DNA of 42,013 bases from Flavobacteriaceae bacterium (GCA_012522185.1 JAAYKY010000055.1:1-42013), one strand, 5' to 3'; counted from the first letter of the stretch, positions 6,103 through 15,684 are shown. Notes: generated by a model from the sequence alone, not told the origin. Program-made: numbers and translations.

Positions 6103-8499
6103 TTAAAATCCAATTCCACCGCCGGGCGCCTGCTGATGAGACTCCTGCTGAATGTTTCGTTTGCGCACATCGCCTCCGAAATTATAAGAAAACCCAACAT
6201 ATAGTGTATGACTTTCCCAATGAAACTTCCCGATTCCCGGCACCGGATTATCGATATGTGCCTCAGCATGGAAAGTTTTGAAAATATCGCTAACTCTCGC
6301 ACTCAATGTCGCTTTCCCGTCCATAAACGTATAGCGTGCACCCAAATCCATTCGCCACATAGGCTGCATTTCTCCCTGTACAAATTTGAATTTACCTCTG
6401 TACATAATGAAGTTCTGCAAACTCAGGTTTTTCAACAAACTGAAATTATTATTGATTCGGAAGTTCCAAGGTGTTCCGGTTGATTCTTCCGTTCCAAGAT
6501 AAAATTTATTCGAAAAAACATCAAAACTCGAATTGAAACTCCACCATTTGGCCGGTCTGTAATTGGCGCTCAACTCCAATCCATAACTTTCCGAATCGTC
6601 ATAATTGACATACAATTGATTGGTAATCCGCGGATCGTTTTCATCTGTTTCCAGATAACGAAAAATCATATCGTTTACTTTGCGGTAAAAAACAGTGGCA
6701 TTCAGACTTCCGCCTTTAAACCTTTGCAAATAACCTAATTCATATGAATTCGTAAACTGCGGTTTCAGTTCTGGATTTCCCAAACTTTGCATGGTTGCCG
6801 TGCTCCATTCGGGAACCGGCGTCAATTGATTGATCCCGGGACGGTCCACTCTGCGGCTGTAATTCAATGCAATTTGTCCTCTTTCTGTGATGTCATACGT
6901 CAGAAAAGCCGACGGATAAAATTCGACATAATCATTTTCAAATTTCCCTGTTCCAGTTGGATTTACATTGTAATTTGAACCTTCCACAACCTGCTCAGCT
7001 CTTACGCCAAATTGCATCGCAAACTTCCCGAATTTCTGTCCGTAATTGGCGTAAGCCGAATAAATATCACGCGTGAAATCATAATTCACATCGGGCTGAT
7101 AATTAACAATTTCGCCTTGATCGTTGATGTAACTCAGATTTTGGGTAGAATTCATCTTACTCTCGGTTTTTTCCTGTCTGAACTGAAGTCCGGCTTCGAT
7201 TTTTCCACCGTCCACAATCTGATTGGTATAATCCAGATTGATTCGGGTATTCTCGTTGCCGCCCTCTCTTGTTTCATTGTAAAGATGCGGCGCATTTAGT
7301 TCGGGAAAACGATTGTTATAATCCCGAAAATCATCGTTTTCAGAAGTTGAGTAAATCGCATCCACCACGATATGATGATTTTCTTTTCCGAAATCCTGTT
7401 TGAAATTCAGGCTGTAATCCTGATTGTTATAAGTCCCGTCGTTTACATTCAGATTTTCATAAAAAATTCCGTTTGAATTATCCAGAACATTTGAAAAACC
7501 CATTCCACTCCCATTGTAGAAAAAGTGGCTGGTATAAAGGGTCAAAGCGGTTTTATCGCTGACGAACCAGTCAAATCCTACTTTAAATACTTGGGAAGTA
7601 TTATCGTTTTCCATATCAAAAGACTGATCAAGCAAAGTTTCATAGTTGGTAACGGTTCCGTGGAATCTGTTTTTTCCTAGATTTGCATTGTAATTTCCAA
7701 AGAAATTGAAACTCCCCGTGTTGATATTGGCATTTACCGAACCATTGTGGCGCGAATTATCACCTTGCGTATAACCCAAATCCATTCCTACATTATAACC
7801 TTGTCTTTTGTTTTTATGGGTAATGATATTGATGATTCCAGAATTCCCTTCGGGTTCATATTTCGCCGAAGGATTGGTAATGATTTCCACTTTGGAAATC
7901 GCGTTGGAAGGTAATTGTTTTAATAATTGCGCTGCGGGAATATTGGACGGTTTTCCGTCCACCATCACTTTTACATTTTCGTTTCCACGAAGAGAAAGTT
8001 CCCCTGTTTGTTGGTCCACACTAACCGAAGGAATATTGTTCAAAACCGCCGCAGCATCGGCACCGGCACTTACCAAATCCTTGCCCACGTCCACTACTCG
8101 TTTATCGATTTCGGTGCGATATTGTGAAGTTTCGGCACGGATTTCGATACCTTTCAGCATCACCATTTCATCTCCCAAAATAATCTTACCCAAATCATTT
8201 TTCAGTGCACTGATATTGATTTCCAGAACTTTATCAGCAAAACCAACCGCCATCAGCACCAATTCATATTCACCAAAAGGAACTTCGTCAATCTGAAAGT
8301 TCCCATTTTCATCGGTCATCCCGCCGGAAATCAAGTCCTGAACTTCTCCTTTTGTATAAATTTCTATTGATACAAACGGCAACCCATGTCCGGCTCCATC
8401 CTGCACCACACCAATGATCTGTCCACTTTGGTTATCACCTCCAAAAGCCCAAACGGCACTAAAAAGCAACAGCATCAAATAAACTCTTCTTAAGCTCAT
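6103..8499 (-). CDS. TonB-dependent receptor with regulatory-like N-domain
   Basis: The 798-residue protein starts with a signal peptide (about 1-19). A carboxypeptidase-regulatory-like beta-sandwich covers about 26-112 (GLPFVSIEIYTKG, GNFQIDEVPFGEYELVLMAVGF). A plug follows at about 130-228 (LNNIPSVSVDQQTGELSLRG, VEIITNPSAKYEPEGNSGIINI). The barrel that follows has the look of the outer-membrane beta-barrel family 3 (NYSRRVDRPGINQLTP near residue 555). The tail GGDVRKRNIQQESHQQAPGG is polar and glycine-rich, unlike the usual aromatic end. The substrate is unknown. An upstream gene 23 bases away encodes a lone copy of a similar N-domain and probably shares the transcript. Confidence 0.88.
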   Translation of the reverse strand: MSLRRVYLMLLLFSAVWAFGGDNQSGQIIGVVQDGAGHGLPFVSIEIYTKGEVQDLISGGMTDENGNFQIDEVPFGEYELVLMAVGFADKVLEINISALKNDLGKIILGDEMVMLKGIEIRAETSQYRTEIDKRVVDVGKDLVSAGADAAAVLNNIPSVSVDQQTGELSLRGNENVKVMVDGKPSNIPAAQLLKQLPSNAISKVEIITNPSAKYEPEGNSGIINIITHKNKRQGYNVGMDLGYTQGDNSRHNGSVNANINTGSFNFFGNYNANLGKNRFHGTVTNYETLLDQSFDMENDNTSQVFKVGFDWFVSDKTALTLYTSHFFYNGSGMGFSNVLDNSNGIFYENLNVNDGTYNNQDYSLNFKQDFGKENHHIVVDAIYSTSENDDFRDYNNRFPELNAPHLYNETREGGNENTRINLDYTNQIVDGGKIEAGLQFRQEKTESKMNSTQNLSYINDQGEIVNYQPDVNYDFTRDIYSAYANYGQKFGKFAMQFGVRAEQVVEGSNYNVNPTGTGKFENDYVEFYPSAFLTYDITERGQIALNYSRRVDRPGINQLTPVPEWSTATMQSLGNPELKPQFTNSYELGYLQRFKGGSLNATVFYRKVNDMIFRYLETDENDPRITNQLYVNYDDSESYGLELSANYRPAKWWSFNSSFDVFSNKFYLGTEESTGTPWNFRINNNFSLLKNLSLQNFIMYRGKFKFVQGEMQPMWRMDLGARYTFMDGKATLSARVSDIFKTFHAEAHIDNPVPGIGKFHWESHTLYVGFSYNFGGDVRKRNIQQESHQQAPGGGIGF

Positions 8500-8522
8500 A
8501 AATATTTTGTTTCAATTAATTT

Positions 8523-8897
8523 TTAAGATTTTTTTCCATAAATGGTCAAAGGTTCCAATAATATAACTGAACCGTTCAGATGGATTACCCCAAGGTTTTT
8601 GTCACGTCTAGTAAGAGATACGTACTGAACTTTTTCATCAAAACCATCTGCTTTTATGACCAATTTATATTCTCCGGGTTTTAGGTTTTTCAATCGAAAT
8701 CCGCCATCAAAATCGGTCACTTCCCTATAGACCAACTCATTATCACCCGTTGCTTTATAAACTTCCAATGTGGTAAATAATATACCAACTCCTGAATAGT
8801 TTTGGATTTTCCCCGTCAAATCTGCCTTGTTTGGATGAGCAATGAATAAAATACCCATCACACAAAGAATTACTAAGATTAAATTTTTATTTTTCAT
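8523..8897 (-). CDS. Stand-alone carboxypeptidase-regulatory-like domain protein
   Basis: The 124-residue protein has an N-terminal hydrophobic segment (5-20) that is either a signal peptide or an anchor. It then has one beta-sandwich domain with LTGKIQNYSGVGILFTTLEV, DGGFRLKNLKPGEYKLVIKADGF and LGVIHLNGSVILLEPLTI. This is the fold found at the N-terminus of Bacteroidota TonB receptors, including the receptor encoded 23 bases downstream. It could be a periplasmic partner of that receptor, or a truncated receptor start kept as a gene. The reading frame is intact and has its own start, which favours a working gene. Confidence 0.7.
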   Translation of the reverse strand: MKNKNLILVILCVMGILFIAHPNKADLTGKIQNYSGVGILFTTLEVYKATGDNELVYREVTDFDGGFRLKNLKPGEYKLVIKADGFDEKVQYVSLTRRDKNLGVIHLNGSVILLEPLTIYGKKS

Positions 8898-9062
8898 TTT
8901 TTCTGAATTAAATTATACAAACTACTTGGCTATACATAGTGATTAGATTTAATGAGGCTCATTTTTGTTTATAAGACGAATGGAATCTTTTATCCGTTAC
9001 AGTAAAAAATAAAATTCTATTTATTCATTTTCATTCTAAATAAACAATTAATTGAAATCTTC

Positions 9063-9070
9063 TATATTTG
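9063..9070 (+). promoter_or_regulatory. -7 promoter box for the DUF2520-kdsC-maf operon
   Basis: TATATTTG matches TAnnTTTG exactly and ends six bases before the ATG at 9077. Transcription would begin at or next to the start codon, giving a leaderless or near-leaderless mRNA. No TTG is found at a suitable -33 distance. Confidence 0.5.
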
Positions 9071-9076
9071 CTGACC

Positions 9077-9841
9077 ATGAGATCAGTAGTAATTATTGGA
9101 GCCGGTAATGTAGCTTTTCATCTGACACGTGCCTTGATTCAGAACACGGTTAATGTCAGACAGATATTTAATCGTACGCTCTACAAAGCACAAGAATTGG
9201 GCGAGGCCAACAACATAAAATACACCGATAAGATTTCGGAACTTGAAAAGGCGGATCTATATATCATTGCGGCTTCGGATTCAGCTGTAGAAGAATTATC
9301 TCATTATATTCCGTTTGACGATACATTGGTTGTTCATACTTCGGGTTCGCTAAGCACCTCTGTCTTGAAGGGAGACTACCGAAAAGGTGTATTTTACCCC
9401 TTTCAAACCTTTACCAAACGAAAAAACCTTCGTTACGAAGAAGTTCCCTTCTTTGTGGAAGCTGAAAATAAGGACGATGAAGAAGCGCTGTTTAAATTGG
9501 CCGATAAAATTTCCAATGAAGTGTATCGAGTGGATAGTGAAAAAAGACTAAAAGTTCATTTGTCGGGCATTTGGGCAAGTAATTTTGTAAATCATATGTA
9601 TCAAATCGCACAAACTATTTGCAAGGAGGCTGATTTACCGTTTGATGTACTTCGTCCACTCATCGAAGAAACCGCCAAAAAGGTTCAAGATTTGGAGCCA
9701 TTTGATGCACAAACCGGTCCTGCAAGAAGAGGTGATGAGCTAATTATCAATAAACACCTTGAAGTTTTGAAAGACTCAAGACATCAGCAATTGTATCGAT
9801 TGATTTCAGATTCCATTCTTAGAACTTACCGAAATGATTAG
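9077..9841 (+). CDS. Rossmann-fold DUF2520 domain protein
   Basis: The 254-residue protein opens with a dinucleotide-binding motif, VVIIGAGNVAFHLTRAL (residues 3-19), followed by a Rossmann-like domain to about 125. An all-helical DUF2520 domain then contains KVHLSGIWASNFVNHMYQIA. The overall shape is like ketopantoate or F420-dependent NADP reductases, but its reaction is not known to me. The start at ATG 9077 is preferred over an upstream TTG at 9068, because that TTG lies within the promoter box and adds nothing conserved. It overlaps kdsC by eight bases. The DUF2520-kdsC-maf order is, from memory, common in Bacteroidota. Confidence 0.85.
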   Translation: MRSVVIIGAGNVAFHLTRALIQNTVNVRQIFNRTLYKAQELGEANNIKYTDKISELEKADLYIIAASDSAVEELSHYIPFDDTLVVHTSGSLSTSVLKGDYRKGVFYPFQTFTKRKNLRYEEVPFFVEAENKDDEEALFKLADKISNEVYRVDSEKRLKVHLSGIWASNFVNHMYQIAQTICKEADLPFDVLRPLIEETAKKVQDLEPFDAQTGPARRGDELIINKHLEVLKDSRHQQLYRLISDSILRTYRND

Positions 9842-10361
9842 TTACAAACAAAAATTAAAAAACATCACTACTTTCATATTTGATGTGGACGGGGTATTGA
9901 CCGATGGCTCTGTCATTTTAGCTCCAACCGGAGAAATGGTTAGAACCATGCATACCAAAGATGGTTATGCTATGCAACTCGCTTTGAAAAAAGGTTTTCG
10001 AATAGCTGTTATTTCAGGAGGACGAGACAAAATGGTGGAAGAAAGATTACGTTATTTAGGCCTTAGCGATATTTATCTTGGCATTCGCGATAAATGGGAT
10101 ACCTACCAAGAATATTTGTACAGTTATAATTTGAAACCGGAAGAAATCATTTACATGGGTGATGATGTTCCGGATTTTGAGGTCATGAAAGACGTTGGGC
10201 TTGCTTGTTGTCCAAATGATGCTGCTTCGGACATTCGACTCATTTCCGAATATATTTCTTTGCTCGATGGCGGAAAAGGGTGTGTGAGAGACATCATCGA
10301 ACAAACGATGAAGGTTCAAAAAAAATGGTACGATGAAACGGACAATACGACTTCTGAATAA
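9834..10361 (+). CDS. kdsC: 3-deoxy-D-manno-octulosonate 8-phosphate phosphatase
   Basis: This small cytoplasmic HAD phosphatase removes phosphate from KDO 8-phosphate on the way to lipopolysaccharide inner core. Its 175 residues carry the DxD nucleophile in FDVDGVLTDG (16-25), HTKDGYAM, motif II in ISGGRDKMVEERLRYLG, and motif III in YMGDDVPDFEVM. GGKGCVRDIIEQ near the C-terminus is typical of the KdsC tetramer. It has no cap domain, as expected. It starts inside the end of the DUF2520 gene and is followed eight bases later by maf. A KDO-pathway isomerase, kdsD, is at 34156-35130. Confidence 0.93.
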   Translation: MISYKQKLKNITTFIFDVDGVLTDGSVILAPTGEMVRTMHTKDGYAMQLALKKGFRIAVISGGRDKMVEERLRYLGLSDIYLGIRDKWDTYQEYLYSYNLKPEEIIYMGDDVPDFEVMKDVGLACCPNDAASDIRLISEYISLLDGGKGCVRDIIEQTMKVQKKWYDETDNTTSE

Positions 10362-10369
10362 TTTAATTT

Positions 10370-10954
10370 ATGCTTTCTGAAATTTATTCCGATAAAAGAT
10401 TTTTGCTTGCTTCGAAATCTCCACGAAGACAAGAACTCTTAAAAGGACTTGGAATTGATTTTGAAATCGTTAGCATTGAAGCCGATGAAAGCTACCCAAC
10501 CCATCTCGTACGAGAAAAAATCACCGAATTCATTTCTAAATCCAAATCAAATGCCTTCCGACAGCTTGATACAGATGAAATTCTCATAACTGCCGATACC
10601 TTGGTTTGGCTCAATAATAAAATTTTAGGAAAACCTAAAACCTATCAAGAAGCATTTGAAATGCTCACTCAATTATCAGATTCGACTCATGAAGTTTTCA
10701 CTTCAGTTACTGTTAAATCCATCCGAAATCAAATGACATTTTCAGATTCCACAAAAGTAAGTTTCTCTCCAATTTCTGAAGATGAAATTCATTTCTATAT
10801 TGAAAACTTCCAACCTTTTGACAAAGCAGGTGCCTATGGAATCCAAGAATGGATTGGTTTTGCAAAGATTCTCAGCATTCAAGGTTGTTACTATAATGTT
10901 ATGGGACTACCTCTTCAGAAATTGTATTCGACGCTGGAATCCAATGAATTCTAA
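10370..10954 (+). CDS. maf: Maf-family nucleotide pyrophosphatase
   Basis: Maf proteins hydrolyse dTTP, UTP or modified nucleotides to monophosphates and are thought to clean the nucleotide pool. The 194-residue protein shows the nucleotide-binding loop LLASKSPRRQELL (12-24), ADESYP (38-43), ITADTLVW with the catalytic Asp near 76, GKPKTYQEAFEMLTQLSDSTHEV and KAGAYGIQEW. ESYP fits the dTTP/UTP (YhdE) subfamily better than the 7-methyl-GTP one; this is inference. It is the last gene of the operon and is followed by a terminator. Confidence 0.92.
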   Translation: MLSEIYSDKRFLLASKSPRRQELLKGLGIDFEIVSIEADESYPTHLVREKITEFISKSKSNAFRQLDTDEILITADTLVWLNNKILGKPKTYQEAFEMLTQLSDSTHEVFTSVTVKSIRNQMTFSDSTKVSFSPISEDEIHFYIENFQPFDKAGAYGIQEWIGFAKILSIQGCYYNVMGLPLQKLYSTLESNEF

Positions 10955-10978
10955 TGAAAAAAATGAAGGCATAAAAAA

Positions 10979-11010
10979 ACCTTATTCTCGTCTCGCGATC
11001 CGAATAAGGT
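10979..11010 (+). terminator. Terminator of the DUF2520-kdsC-maf operon
   Basis: Stem ACCTTATTC/GAATAAGGT with a 14-base loop, then a T run at 11018-11027. It lies 24 bases past the maf stop. The remaining stretch to 11173 shows nothing I can name. Confidence 0.75.
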
Positions 11011-11173
11011 CTAAATAGTTTTTTTTCCTAAAAAATCCTCTACAAATCTATGGATGAATTCCCAATTAAACAAATAAATGTTGAGATATTTTTTAACATT
11101 TAATGAGTCAAGCTCAATAAATCCCACTCCTCCTGTTGAAAATCAGAACTTAATGAAATTAGACAATAAAAAA

Positions 11174-11199
11174 ACCCGAAAACTAAAACGCTTACGGGT
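11174..11199 (-). terminator. Terminator of gyrB
   Basis: Stem ACCCG/CGGGT with a 16-base loop, followed on the minus strand by a run of seven T residues, 31 bases past the gyrB stop. Confidence 0.7.
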
Positions 11200-11229
11200 A
11201 ATTTTAATTTGATAATCTATAATCTATTC

Positions 11230-13188
<1,959 letters not shown>

Positions 13189-13192
13189 CTAA

Positions 13193-13200
13193 CAAAGATA
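13193..13200 (-). promoter_or_regulatory. -7 promoter box for gyrB
   Basis: Minus-strand TATCTTTG matches TAnnTTTG exactly and ends 25 bases before the gyrB ATG. A TTG at a suitable -33 distance is not apparent. The box abuts the T-rich tail of the rsmG terminator. Confidence 0.5.
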
Positions 13201-13208
13201 CAAAAATT

Positions 13209-13236
13209 AAAGGGATTTCGGGCTATAAAACCCTTT
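13209..13236 (-). terminator. Probable terminator of rsmG
   Basis: Six-base-pair stem AAAGGG/CCCTTT followed on the minus strand by TTAATTTTTG. It is weaker than the other terminators here because the loop is 16 bases, but it is well placed between rsmG and gyrB. Confidence 0.45.
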
Positions 13237-13271
13237 TCAAATCAATAGTTTTCAACAATTTTTGAAGTTTT

Positions 13272-13889
13272 TCACAGTGGCAGATACACCACTTTTTTGG
13301 TATCGAAAAATTCCTCTAAAAAATAATCGGAAATCGGATGAATTTCTGCTGCTTTGAAGTCTTTTAATTCCTCCGAAAGGTCGCCTCCTTTCAAGTATAA
13401 AATCCCGTTGGGAAGCGGATTTATATGTTCCTTTTTAATTTTCCCGCGCACCCATCCGACGAATTTCGGCATTTGGGTAACGGCGCGACTGACGATGAAA
13501 TCGTATTTTGAATTTAATTTCTCGACTCTTTGGCTCTCGGCTTTTACATTTTTCAATTCCAAAGCATTTGCGACTTCTGAAACGACTAATATTTTTTTCT
13601 GAATAGAATCCACCAAATGAAAATTTACTTCAGGAAATAAAATCGCCAGTGGAATCCCCGGAAAACCTCCTCCAGTTCCGACATCCAAAACTTCAGTTCC
13701 GTCTTTGAATTTCATCACTTTGGCAATTGCCAAGGAATGCAGAACGTGTTTAATATAAAGTTCATCAATGTCTTTACGCGAAATCACATTGATTTTTTCA
13801 TTCCATTCAAAATACAAATCTTTCAGTTTTGAAAGCTGCTCAATTTGCTTTTCGGATAAATCGGGAAAATATTTGAGAATTTCGTCCAT
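13272..13889 (-). CDS. rsmG: 16S rRNA (guanine-527-N7)-methyltransferase
   Basis: RsmG uses S-adenosylmethionine to methylate G527 of 16S rRNA. The 205-residue protein has the N-terminal helical part (YFPDLSEKQIEQL), then INVISRKDI and the SAM motif DVGTGGGFPGIPLAI (about 70-84). FHLVDSIQKK and FIVSRAVTQM follow. The start at ATG 13889 is preferred over a TTG one codon upstream, because it overlaps the upstream stop as TGATG, a common coupling arrangement. It therefore forms a two-gene unit with the GAF protein. The tail ends in DTKKVVYLPL, typical of the family. Confidence 0.94.
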   Translation of the reverse strand: MDEILKYFPDLSEKQIEQLSKLKDLYFEWNEKINVISRKDIDELYIKHVLHSLAIAKVMKFKDGTEVLDVGTGGGFPGIPLAILFPEVNFHLVDSIQKKILVVSEVANALELKNVKAESQRVEKLNSKYDFIVSRAVTQMPKFVGWVRGKIKKEHINPLPNGILYLKGGDLSEELKDFKAAEIHPISDYFLEEFFDTKKVVYLPL

Positions 13890-14335
13890 CAAATTATTTC
13901 AGAAACTTTTTCACAAACATAATTCAATAATTCTTCATCGGTGTCGGTAAACGGATCAATCACGTGACTATCAATATCGATTTGACCGATGTTTTCGCCG
14001 TTTTTGAAGATGGGAACCACGATTTCCGATTTGGTTTCAATGCTACAGGAAAGATAATTATCCTGCGCCGAAACATCGGGCACGACAAAAGTCTCATTGG
14101 AAACCGCAACTTGTCCGCAAATTCCTTTTCCAAACGGAATGATGGTGTGATCGGTTTCCGCACCTACATAAGGTCCTAATTTCAATTCTTCTTTCTCTCC
14201 GTTTCGGAAATAAAAGCCAACCCAATTGTAATGTGCTACTTCGTCGTGCAATAACTGACAAACTTTCTGCAATTTTACTTCTGCCGACTGATCTGCATTG
14301 AAAATCGTATCAATTCTAAGTCTTAAACGCTCCAT
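13889..14335 (-). CDS. GAF-domain free methionine (R)-sulfoxide reductase-like
   Basis: A single GAF domain of 148 residues matches the free-methionine-(R)-sulfoxide reductase family. YNWVGFYF (36-43), GKGICGQVAV with C73, DNYLSCSIETKSEIVVP with C97, and IGQIDIDSHVIDPFTD are all typical. The 24-residue spacing of the two cysteines equals that between Cys94 and Cys118 of the E. coli enzyme. The position of Cys84 is His here (residue 63), so one of the three redox cysteines is absent. The expected role is repair of free oxidised methionine in the cytoplasm. It is co-transcribed with rsmG and divergent from xrtF. Confidence 0.85.
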   Translation of the reverse strand: MERLRLRIDTIFNADQSAEVKLQKVCQLLHDEVAHYNWVGFYFRNGEKEELKLGPYVGAETDHTIIPFGKGICGQVAVSNETFVVPDVSAQDNYLSCSIETKSEIVVPIFKNGENIGQIDIDSHVIDPFTDTDEELLNYVCEKVSEII

Positions 14336-14353
14336 ACCTTCCTTTTAAGCTTA

Positions 14354-14361
14354 CAAATTTA
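14354..14361 (-). promoter_or_regulatory. -7 promoter box for the GAF-rsmG unit
   Basis: Minus-strand TAAATTTG matches TAnnTTTG exactly, 18 bases before the ATG of the GAF gene. It lies back to back with the xrtF promoter, whose -33 element starts eight bases away. Confidence 0.45.
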
Positions 14362-14367
14362 TGAAAT

Positions 14368-14395
14368 TTTGTTCGGTAATTTCTGATTAACTTTG
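14368..14395 (+). promoter_or_regulatory. xrtF promoter, -33 TTTG and -7 TAACTTTG
   Basis: TTTG at 14368-14371 and an exact -7 box TAACTTTG at 14388-14395 are separated by 16 bases, close to the published flavobacterial spacing. The ATG of xrtF follows 16 bases after the box. Confidence 0.6.
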
Positions 14396-14411
14396 TCGCA
14401 GAATCTAGACA

Positions 14412-14963
14412 ATGAAAGAATTCAAACCCGTTCTGATTTTTTTACTCAAATTCGCCGTGACGGGAATCGTTTTGGTCGTTCTTTATAATTTGTACCTGCA
14501 CCAATACCATCAATACAATCTTCCTGATCCTTATAGTCAGTTTGTGGCGGACTGCACGGTTTATTCAATGAATTCGCTGGGTTTCGACGCCATTCAGGTG
14601 GTTGATAAAACGCGACCTTGGATTTGGATTGGAATGAATAACGAATGGCTTTCTTACATCAACGAAGGTTGTAATGCGGTTTCTGTAATGATTATTTTTG
14701 TTGCTTTTATCTTTGCATTTTCTACCACTTGGAAACAAACCTTGCTTTATATTTTGGGCGGATTGATTATCATCAAAATAATGAACATCGCCCGAATTGT
14801 ATTATTGAATTATATTTTTGCTTACCACAAAGAATACGGCAAAATCGCACACGATTATCTTTTCCCGGCGATTATCTACGGAACCATTGTCGTTTTATGG
14901 ATTATTTGGGTGAAATATTTTGCATTGAAACTTAGAAACAAGTCCGATGAACAAGTGGATTAG
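14412..14963 (+). CDS. xrtF: Exosortase family protein XrtF
   Basis: This 183-residue inner-membrane protein is a flavobacterial exosortase, a predicted cysteine transpeptidase that processes C-terminal sorting signals of exported proteins. Hydrophobic segments lie at about 7-27, 88-104, 110-136 and 151-170. The catalytic triad seems complete: C87 in SYINEGCNAVSVM, R128 in MNIARIVLLNY and H147 in GKIAHDYLFP. It is short compared with classical EpsH-type exosortases, as expected for XrtF. It overlaps the next gene, its dedicated partner, by 17 bases. No protein in this window has an obvious matching sorting tail, and to my knowledge the target signal of XrtF is not established. Confidence 0.9.
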   Translation: MKEFKPVLIFLLKFAVTGIVLVVLYNLYLHQYHQYNLPDPYSQFVADCTVYSMNSLGFDAIQVVDKTRPWIWIGMNNEWLSYINEGCNAVSVMIIFVAFIFAFSTTWKQTLLYILGGLIIIKIMNIARIVLLNYIFAYHKEYGKIAHDYLFPAIIYGTIVVLWIIWVKYFALKLRNKSDEQVD

Positions 14964-15396
14964 ATATATTTTTACAGCGGTTTTAATTTTCGGATTAATT
15001 CTCGTCAGAAAATACGAAGACATTCTTTTTTACGATCCGTTTTTAGCTTTTTTCAAAGGGGATTTTCTGAATAAAGAATTTCCCGAATACGATTTAGCCC
15101 GAATAAGCATTCATATTATTTTCAGGTATTTATTGAATTCCATTTTAACTTTGGGGATCATCGGACTCCTTTTTTGGAGCTGGAAATATGTGAAATTTAC
15201 GGCTTTGGTTTTATTGGGATTTCTGCTAATCCTGCTTCCGCTTTATTTATTTATGATTGAATCTGAATTTTCAATCGGAGAAAATTTAGGGTTCTACATC
15301 CGAAGGTTTTTAATCCAACCGATGGTGTTATTGATTTTGATTCCTGCTTTTTATTACCAGAAATTTCTGAAAAATCAGAATTCGAAAGAAAATTAA
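14947..15396 (+). CDS. Exosortase F system-associated membrane protein
   Basis: The 149-residue protein has about four hydrophobic segments (5-21, 58-80, 85-106, 120-140). The extracytoplasmic loop has the run RKYEDILFYDPFLAFFKGDF, resembling the family found next to xrtF in flavobacteria. Its start lies 17 bases inside xrtF, so translation is probably coupled. Its role is unknown; co-occurrence with xrtF suggests it helps or delimits the sorting reaction. The C-terminus is a basic, polar tail. A terminator lies six bases past the stop. Confidence 0.85.
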   Translation: MNKWIRYIFTAVLIFGLILVRKYEDILFYDPFLAFFKGDFLNKEFPEYDLARISIHIIFRYLLNSILTLGIIGLLFWSWKYVKFTALVLLGFLLILLPLYLFMIESEFSIGENLGFYIRRFLIQPMVLLILIPAFYYQKFLKNQNSKEN

Positions 15397-15401
15397 TTGG
15401 G

Positions 15402-15431
15402 CAAGTCCTTAGAACTCGGACTTGTTTTTTT
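15402..15431 (+). terminator. Terminator of the xrtF operon
   Basis: Seven-base-pair stem CAAGTCC/GGACTTG (15402-15408, 15418-15424) followed by seven T residues. It overlaps the last codons of the convergent gene at 15409-15630, whose final Lys/Asn codons are the complement of the T run. Confidence 0.8.
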
Positions 15432-15630
15432 CACTCGATTTGGAAACATAAGGTTTTTTATACAACCAACCCAAAAATCCGCCAATCAAAACACCCAATC
15501 CGCCTCCGTAAAGTAATCCAAGCGCAAATTCAGGCTCGGTAATCAAATCTCCAAAGACAAATTTCCCTACAAATGAAGCTACTAAACCGATGGCGATTAG
15601 TAAAATTCCGATAATAGTTGTGTATCTCAT
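15409..15630 (-). CDS. Small two-helix membrane protein
   Basis: The 73-residue product has two hydrophobic segments (about 5-26 and 37-60) split by a short acidic loop, and a basic, Lys/Ser-rich tail. I do not recognise a family. The glycine-rich second helix (LLYGGGLGVLIGGFLGWLY) suggests close helix packing. Support that it is a gene comes from a full consensus promoter upstream (15648-15676). It is convergent with the xrtF operon and its 3' end overlaps that operon's terminator. Confidence 0.65.
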   Translation of the reverse strand: MRYTTIIGILLIAIGLVASFVGKFVFGDLITEPEFALGLLYGGGLGVLIGGFLGWLYKKPYVSKSSEKNKSEF

Positions 15631-15647
15631 AAACTAAGATTTTAATT

Positions 15648-15676
15648 CAAATTTAGTTAATTCGAAATTAACGCAA
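15648..15676 (-). promoter_or_regulatory. Promoter of the small membrane protein gene
   Basis: Read on the minus strand: TTG at 15676-15674, an 18-base spacer, then an exact -7 box TAAATTTG at 15655-15648. This fits the flavobacterial pattern TTG-N17-23-TAnnTTTG. The ATG follows 17 bases after the box. Confidence 0.65.
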
Positions 15677-15684
15677 TAAAAATA

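Noticed and set aside
5895-6302. Minus-strand reading frame of 135 codons overlapping the receptor end
   Set aside because: It is in another frame of the receptor gene and continues across the terminator and extragenic repeat; the receptor frame is clearly the coding one.
9068-9076. TTG start for the DUF2520 protein
   Set aside because: The codon is part of the -7 promoter box; the ATG at 9077 directly precedes the conserved Rossmann strand.
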